Shown: in pieces, positions 35,092 through 38,316 of the stretch
How positions within the stretch are numbered: position 1 is the stretch's first letter
Layout: every line of letters begins with the position of its first letter
NCBI GenBank assembly: GCA_027486835.1
Contig: JAIXOJ010000189.1
Coordinates: forward strand, 1 to 38,316
Direction: 5' to 3'
DNA from: Chitinophagaceae bacterium
GTDB lineage: Bacteria > Bacteroidota > Bacteroidia > Chitinophagales > Chitinophagaceae
Length of the DNA: 38,316 bases
Made by a program: the position numbers and the translations under genes
Notes under the pieces: generated by a model
Databases searched by the model: none
Seen by the model: the letters and a program-made list of their open reading frames with translations, nothing else
Told to the model about the DNA's origin: nothing

Positions 35092-35147
35092 GCCTGAACA
35101 GATAAATGGGATTTCCAAATCCCGTTTGTTTATAAGCGGCGTTAGAA
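35092..35147. repeat. attC-like inverted-repeat element 3 (short)
   Basis: GCCTGAAC (35092-35099) at the left and GCGGCGTTAGAA (35136-35147) at the right enclose a stem GGGATTT-CC-AAATCCC (35108-35123), extended outward by ATAAA/TTTAT. At about 56 bases with a GTTAGAA right box it is the size of a classic 59-base element. It follows the nuclease gene. An intrinsic terminator is less likely because no T-run follows the stem directly. Confidence 0.5.
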
Positions 35148-35329
35148 ATTACAGCCAATCATTTACGCTACACAGTTACTGAATTTCTTTTTGTGGAGCA
35201 ATGTCATTAATAAAGACTCATTCCATAAAGTTGCCTAATCGTCCTTATTTACCTCTAATGACCAGTCAGAAAGGAATACTTTCATCTCTCTTTATAGCCT
35301 ATTCAATAACATTAAGACAAATTGAATCG

Positions 35330-35445
35330 AACCCACAGGGTTTCAATGTTTATAGCAAAAAACACGAACAGTACATTCGACCCCATCGGAGTCGTACCAA
35401 TCCCGTTTCACCATTTTTCTATAAACATCCAATCCCTTTGGGATT
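35330..35445. repeat. Three-hairpin palindromic element with ATGTTTATAG/CTATAAACAT arms
   Basis: In order: AACCC-ACA-GGGTT (35330-35342), ATGTTTATAG (35346-35355), GACCCC-ATC-GGAGTC (35379-35393), CTATAAACAT (35419-35428), AATCCC-TTT-GGGATT (35431-35445). The two 10-mers are exact reverse complements, so the element is a long stem with three small hairpins. I know similar CTATAAACAT plus GACCCC/GGGGTC elements as dispersed repeats in Bacteroidota. A frame across it (35201-35455) is a by-product. Confidence 0.75.
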
Positions 35446-35694
35446 AATTGCATGAATCGTTATGGTCGATAGTAATAAGTTGAGCGTATTTATTAAAAGG
35501 GGGCTGCATCAGCAATACCAAAATGCTAATTATGGCAATCCTATAATCCTCTTTCTTTACTAATTGACATTGAGATAAATTCGGAACGGATAAAAAAATA
35601 CCAATGTTGCAATCTTTAGGTTTGTTTATGGAAAAATGGATTGTTCATATCTTATTTAGCCAAACTTTTTTTTAAACCACAAAATGCCCAACAA

Positions 35695-36321
35695 TTGAAG
35701 TACTTCTTTATACTATTCGTTTTCTTTGGTTTTAATTGTGGCGGTTATGACAATCATTCAGGAACTAGCTATCATCATACTAAACACCATGTAAAAGATA
35801 CCAGCTTTTTCGGCAAACTATCTGACTCGGCTATTGCTTTGACTTTGCAAAAAGTTACCTACGATCCTGCCTATTTTGTTATTCCATATCCAAACGGCGA
35901 TGTTCCTGCTGACAAGGGCGTTTGTTGTGATGTGGTGATTAGGGCCTATCACAAAATGGGGATAGACCTTCAAAAGGAAGTACACGAAGATTTATCAGCC
36001 AATTTTAATCAATACCCTCATAAATGGCAATTAACTAAACCTGATAAAAATATCGACCACCGAAGGGTTCCCAACCTGATGACATTTTTTCAAAGAAATA
36101 AATCACAATTACCCATCACCCATGAAAGTGCAGATTACAAACCGGGTGATATTGTTTGCTGGATTTTGCCTAGAGATTTGACTCATATAGGAATTGTGAT
36201 TGACTCAACCTTGGGCAATTCGGAAAGAAATTTAATAGTCCATAATATCGGTCGTGGGCAAGTTGTAGAAGATTGTTTGTTTAAATTCAAGATAATAGGA
36301 CATTATCGATTCAAGAAATAG
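35695..36321 (+). CDS. DUF1287 domain protein, exported
   Basis: The domain reads ADKGVCCDVVIRAYHKMGID, then VHEDLSANFNQYP, then DYKPGDIVCWI and THIGIVIDS, matching DUF1287, an NlpC/P60-like cysteine-peptidase/amidase fold; the second Cys of CC would be the nucleophile and the H of LTHIGI its partner. The start is unclear: there is no ATG in frame before the domain. TTG 35695 gives a short signal-like segment (KYFFILFVFFGFNCGG), possibly a non-standard lipobox; TTG 35641 would add 18 residues. The target may be peptidoglycan, which is inference. No operon partner. Confidence 0.8.
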   Translation: MKYFFILFVFFGFNCGGYDNHSGTSYHHTKHHVKDTSFFGKLSDSAIALTLQKVTYDPAYFVIPYPNGDVPADKGVCCDVVIRAYHKMGIDLQKEVHEDLSANFNQYPHKWQLTKPDKNIDHRRVPNLMTFFQRNKSQLPITHESADYKPGDIVCWILPRDLTHIGIVIDSTLGNSERNLIVHNIGRGQVVEDCLFKFKIIGHYRFKK

Positions 36322-36688
36322 TTGGTGCTGTGGGTAATGTTGAATTAATTTAAATGAGCAAAATGTTGTGTAGGAAATGTAACTATAACACATAAACTGG
36401 ATTGCTAGATTTAAGCTAATCCATATAAACCATCTTCGGTAATAGTTCTTCTTTTAACTTATGCAATTAGCTAAGTTCTTTGCTCAGAATTTAAATGACG
36501 AGATGTTTAAACATAAATAAGTGATTTTCAAATTTTGTTCCCAACAATTAAGCTAGTTTTCATAGATTCAATCTACAATTGAAACATCTACAATATTGTT
36601 TCTACAATTTCCGTACTCGGAAATCATTGATTCCAAATACAAACTAACTTGCAAACCTTTAAATTTATTAGGTACAAATTCATCAATA
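36322..36688. other. AT-rich intergenic region, no gene seen
   Basis: No ORF with family features. It contains ATGTTTAAACAT at 36503-36514, identical to the palindrome before cphA. No convincing promoter or terminator. Confidence 0.4.
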
Positions 36689-37225
36689 ATGTTTCAAAAC
36701 CTAACCAACAGTAAATTGATTATAAAAAGATTGTTACTACTATTTTCAATTATTGTTATTGTAATTACAAGTTGTAAGAGATCTCTTCCTTGCTTTAATG
36801 ACTTTATCACACCAGTTTTTGTTGGATTCAAATGGACAGATCTCGACACAATTGTTGTTCGTCAATACAAAAAAGGAGATGCTTTTCAATCACTTATAGA
36901 CACTGTTTTAATTATAAGTGACAGCAATGTCTTATCAAATCCATCTTCAAATGATACAACTGCTATTCCTTTTAATAAGGTTTGCTGTGATTATAAATAC
37001 CTCAAATCTGATTCTGATTGGGAAATATATCTTCCTGCTCTAAACAGAGTTGTTAAAATATCAAACATTATTAGTCCTCAAAAATATAAGGAATGTATTT
37101 TCGGAGGAGATCTCTGCCCAGACTGTAAGAATCCAATAGATTCTTTTCTTCAAGATGGGCAACAAGTAATTCCACAGATTAGTACCCTTGGCGGTTACAA
37201 TTATTTTGCTTACATAAATCGTTAA
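36689..37225 (+). CDS. Hypothetical lipoprotein
   Basis: From ATG 36689 the product is 178 residues with a lipoprotein signal: MFQNLTNSKLIIKRLLLLFS, IIVIVITSCK, lipobox VITSC. The open frame begins 31 codons earlier with a TTG, which would put the signal inside the protein, so 36689 is preferred. The mature part is Ser/Asp-rich with several cysteines (LPCFND, VCCDYKYL, KECIFGGDLCPDCKN). It resembles no family I know and probably sits at the outer membrane. AT-rich, isolated, no operon partner. Confidence 0.7.
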   Translation: MFQNLTNSKLIIKRLLLLFSIIVIVITSCKRSLPCFNDFITPVFVGFKWTDLDTIVVRQYKKGDAFQSLIDTVLIISDSNVLSNPSSNDTTAIPFNKVCCDYKYLKSDSDWEIYLPALNRVVKISNIISPQKYKECIFGGDLCPDCKNPIDSFLQDGQQVIPQISTLGGYNYFAYINR

Positions 37226-37702
37226 CACGAGCTTATTTATTTACGCTAGGCTATACTTTTGGGAGAACTAAGTAATATAAAATAGTGCTTTCATTTGCTG
37301 GACAAGTACGGTAGGAAAAAGTGTACATCATTGATATAATTAGAATACCTTTAAACTGGAATTCTATGCTAGCGGAAGCGTGCTATTTGCGCCACTTACC
37401 TAGGTTTATACTTCAAACTGGTCAGCTAGGCGATAGAGTCATATGACAAGTAGCTTAAACAGATAAAAGGAATTACCAAATACTTTTGACATTATTTGTT
37501 TTATTCTGTATTTACAGTCATCTATTCGCGCATTAATGCTGCTATTTTAATAAATCTACGGTTTTAGTTTGTCTTATTAATACAATAACAGCAATATTGC
37601 CATTATTTGGGCTTGGATTCTGGGCAGTTGGAATACCAACTCGAACTATGCCATGCCATATTAATTTGGCGGCATTGCAAAAAAATATAAACATAAAAAG
37701 AG
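37226..37702. other. Intergenic region before the second SRPBCC gene
   Basis: 477 bases without a credible gene. It contains TACTTTTG (37254-37261), a full TAnnTTTG match with no nearby gene, and a small dyad GTTGG-AATA-CCAAC at 37627-37640. Confidence 0.4.
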
Positions 37703-38149
37703 ATGAAAGTTGAAGCGCAGATAACCATAGACAAAAACAAAAAAGCTGTTTGGACGGCCATTACCAATATATCCAATCTGGCAGACATCCTTTGTGGGGT
37801 AGAAAAAATAGAAATATTGAGCCAGCCAGAAAGTGCGCTTGTAGGTCTAAAATGGAGCGAAACAAGGATGTATTTCGGAAAACCTTCCGCAATTGACAAG
37901 TGGATTATTGATGCTGAGGAGAATAAATACTATCAAACCTGTGCTGAAATGGACGGTTTTATTTTCCTGAATACCATGACCATATCTGAGCTTGGAGGCA
38001 ATGTTATTTTAACGAGTGTTCACGAGACAATAGCCAAAGGGTTCATTGCAAAAATGAAATCGCTACCGATGATTTTTTTCAAAGGGATGTTGAAGAAAGC
38101 CATTCTGCAAGACCTAGAGGATTTTAAAACCGCGGTTGAACTGCATTGA
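37703..38149 (+). CDS. SRPBCC (polyketide cyclase-like) family protein
   Basis: This 148-residue protein is one START-like ligand-binding domain. It opens KVEAQITIDKNKKAVWTAIT, the characteristic first strand and helix; NISNLADILCGVEKIEIL and GLKWSETRMYFGK follow, and a long helix (MKSLPMIFFKGMLKKAILQ) closes the pocket. There is no signal or membrane helix, unlike the SRPBCC protein at 24527. Family members bind lipids or other hydrophobic molecules; no ligand can be assigned. ATG 37703 fits the start of the domain. Solitary gene. Confidence 0.85.
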   Translation: MKVEAQITIDKNKKAVWTAITNISNLADILCGVEKIEILSQPESALVGLKWSETRMYFGKPSAIDKWIIDAEENKYYQTCAEMDGFIFLNTMTISELGGNVILTSVHETIAKGFIAKMKSLPMIFFKGMLKKAILQDLEDFKTAVELH

Positions 38150-38198
38150 TTAATACACTTTGCTTAGCTGTATGCCTTATTGAGTAATTTCCCTAACC

Positions 38199-38213
38199 TC
38201 AGAACTCCTGACC
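38199..38213. repeat. Inverted copy of the 15-bp motif at 87-101
   Basis: TCAGAACTCCTGACC is the exact reverse complement of 87-101. It lies just beyond the stop codon of the partial minus-strand gene, adjacent to TTTCGCAG. Confidence 0.35.
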
Positions 38214-38222
38214 TTTCGCAGT

Positions 38223-38315
38223 TTAGGAAGCGGTAGTTTTAAAGATTAATTTCAAATCAGTACCAGGGAATATGGTTTCTGTTTTTGTGAGAAGTTCTGC
38301 AAGCTGTTCTGCAAC
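38223..38315 (-). CDS. 3' end of a gene cut by the window edge
   Basis: On the minus strand a frame enters at the window end and reads VAEQLAELLTKTETIFPGTD then LKLIFKTTAS to a TAA at 38225-38223. The composition looks coding, with an amphipathic helix followed by a strand, but 30 residues do not identify the family. The 15-base motif right behind its stop may mark the end of a mobile element; that is inference. Confidence 0.4.
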   Translation of the reverse strand, partial: VAEQLAELLTKTETIFPGTDLKLIFKTTAS

Positions 38316-38316
38316 G

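Noticed and set aside
35201-35455. 84-codon frame ending FFYKHPIPLGLIA
   Set aside because: The second half is the translated three-hairpin repeat, a known type of false gene in Bacteroidota.

Overview
The window looks like chromosomal DNA of a Bacteroidota bacterium, most likely of the Chitinophagaceae type. The evidence is a type IX secretion (T9SS) C-terminal sorting domain, promoter elements of the TTTG-N20-TAnnTTTG type, few Shine-Dalgarno sequences, and relatives typical of that phylum: a 10-PAS sensor kinase, a Ddl-PASTA gene pair, a DUF5618-like family and an FKBP lipoprotein. The genus is inference; no rRNA or tRNA gene was seen.

Positions 1-8706 are mostly conserved genes: a stand-alone response regulator, an FKBP-type isomerase lipoprotein, a DHH phosphoesterase (NrnA type), CTP synthase (pyrG), a minus-strand group ddl - PASTA membrane protein - rhodanese, and lipid A disaccharide synthase (lpxB). 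From the lpxB stop codon the DNA becomes repetitive. There is a perfect 64-bp palindrome that includes the lpxB stop, an 18-bp tandem array, and a REP-associated (Y1/HUH) transposase gene broken by one nonsense codon. Next comes a minus-strand tandem array of six intact 127-residue paralogues and a truncated seventh, then a helical protein gene with a 42-bp repeat array upstream.

Positions 13864-29212 hold a RlaP-like nucleotidyltransferase, a 1518-residue soluble hybrid-free sensor kinase with its response regulator, a GtrA-like/PagL-like pair, a T9SS-exported protein, an ABC-2 permease with a SRPBCC protein, anmK (peptidoglycan recycling) and cphA (cyanophycin synthetase). With ddl, PASTA and lpxB, a good part of this segment serves the cell envelope.

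Positions 29213-38316 are accessory and clearly AT-rich. Two more tandem arrays (21-bp and 60-bp units) lie upstream of a second helical/beta-sandwich protein. Then three same-strand genes follow: DUF4238, a HEPN-like protein with an R-x4-H motif, and a zinc-ribbon plus Mrr-type nuclease. Each is followed by an imperfect inverted repeat that begins with AAC and ends with GTT, as in integron attC sites. This segment reads as a small defence-like gene-cassette array without a visible integrase and is the best candidate for an undescribed system here. The end holds a three-hairpin repeat element, a DUF1287 protein, an orphan lipoprotein, a second SRPBCC protein and the 3' end of a minus-strand gene cut by the window edge.
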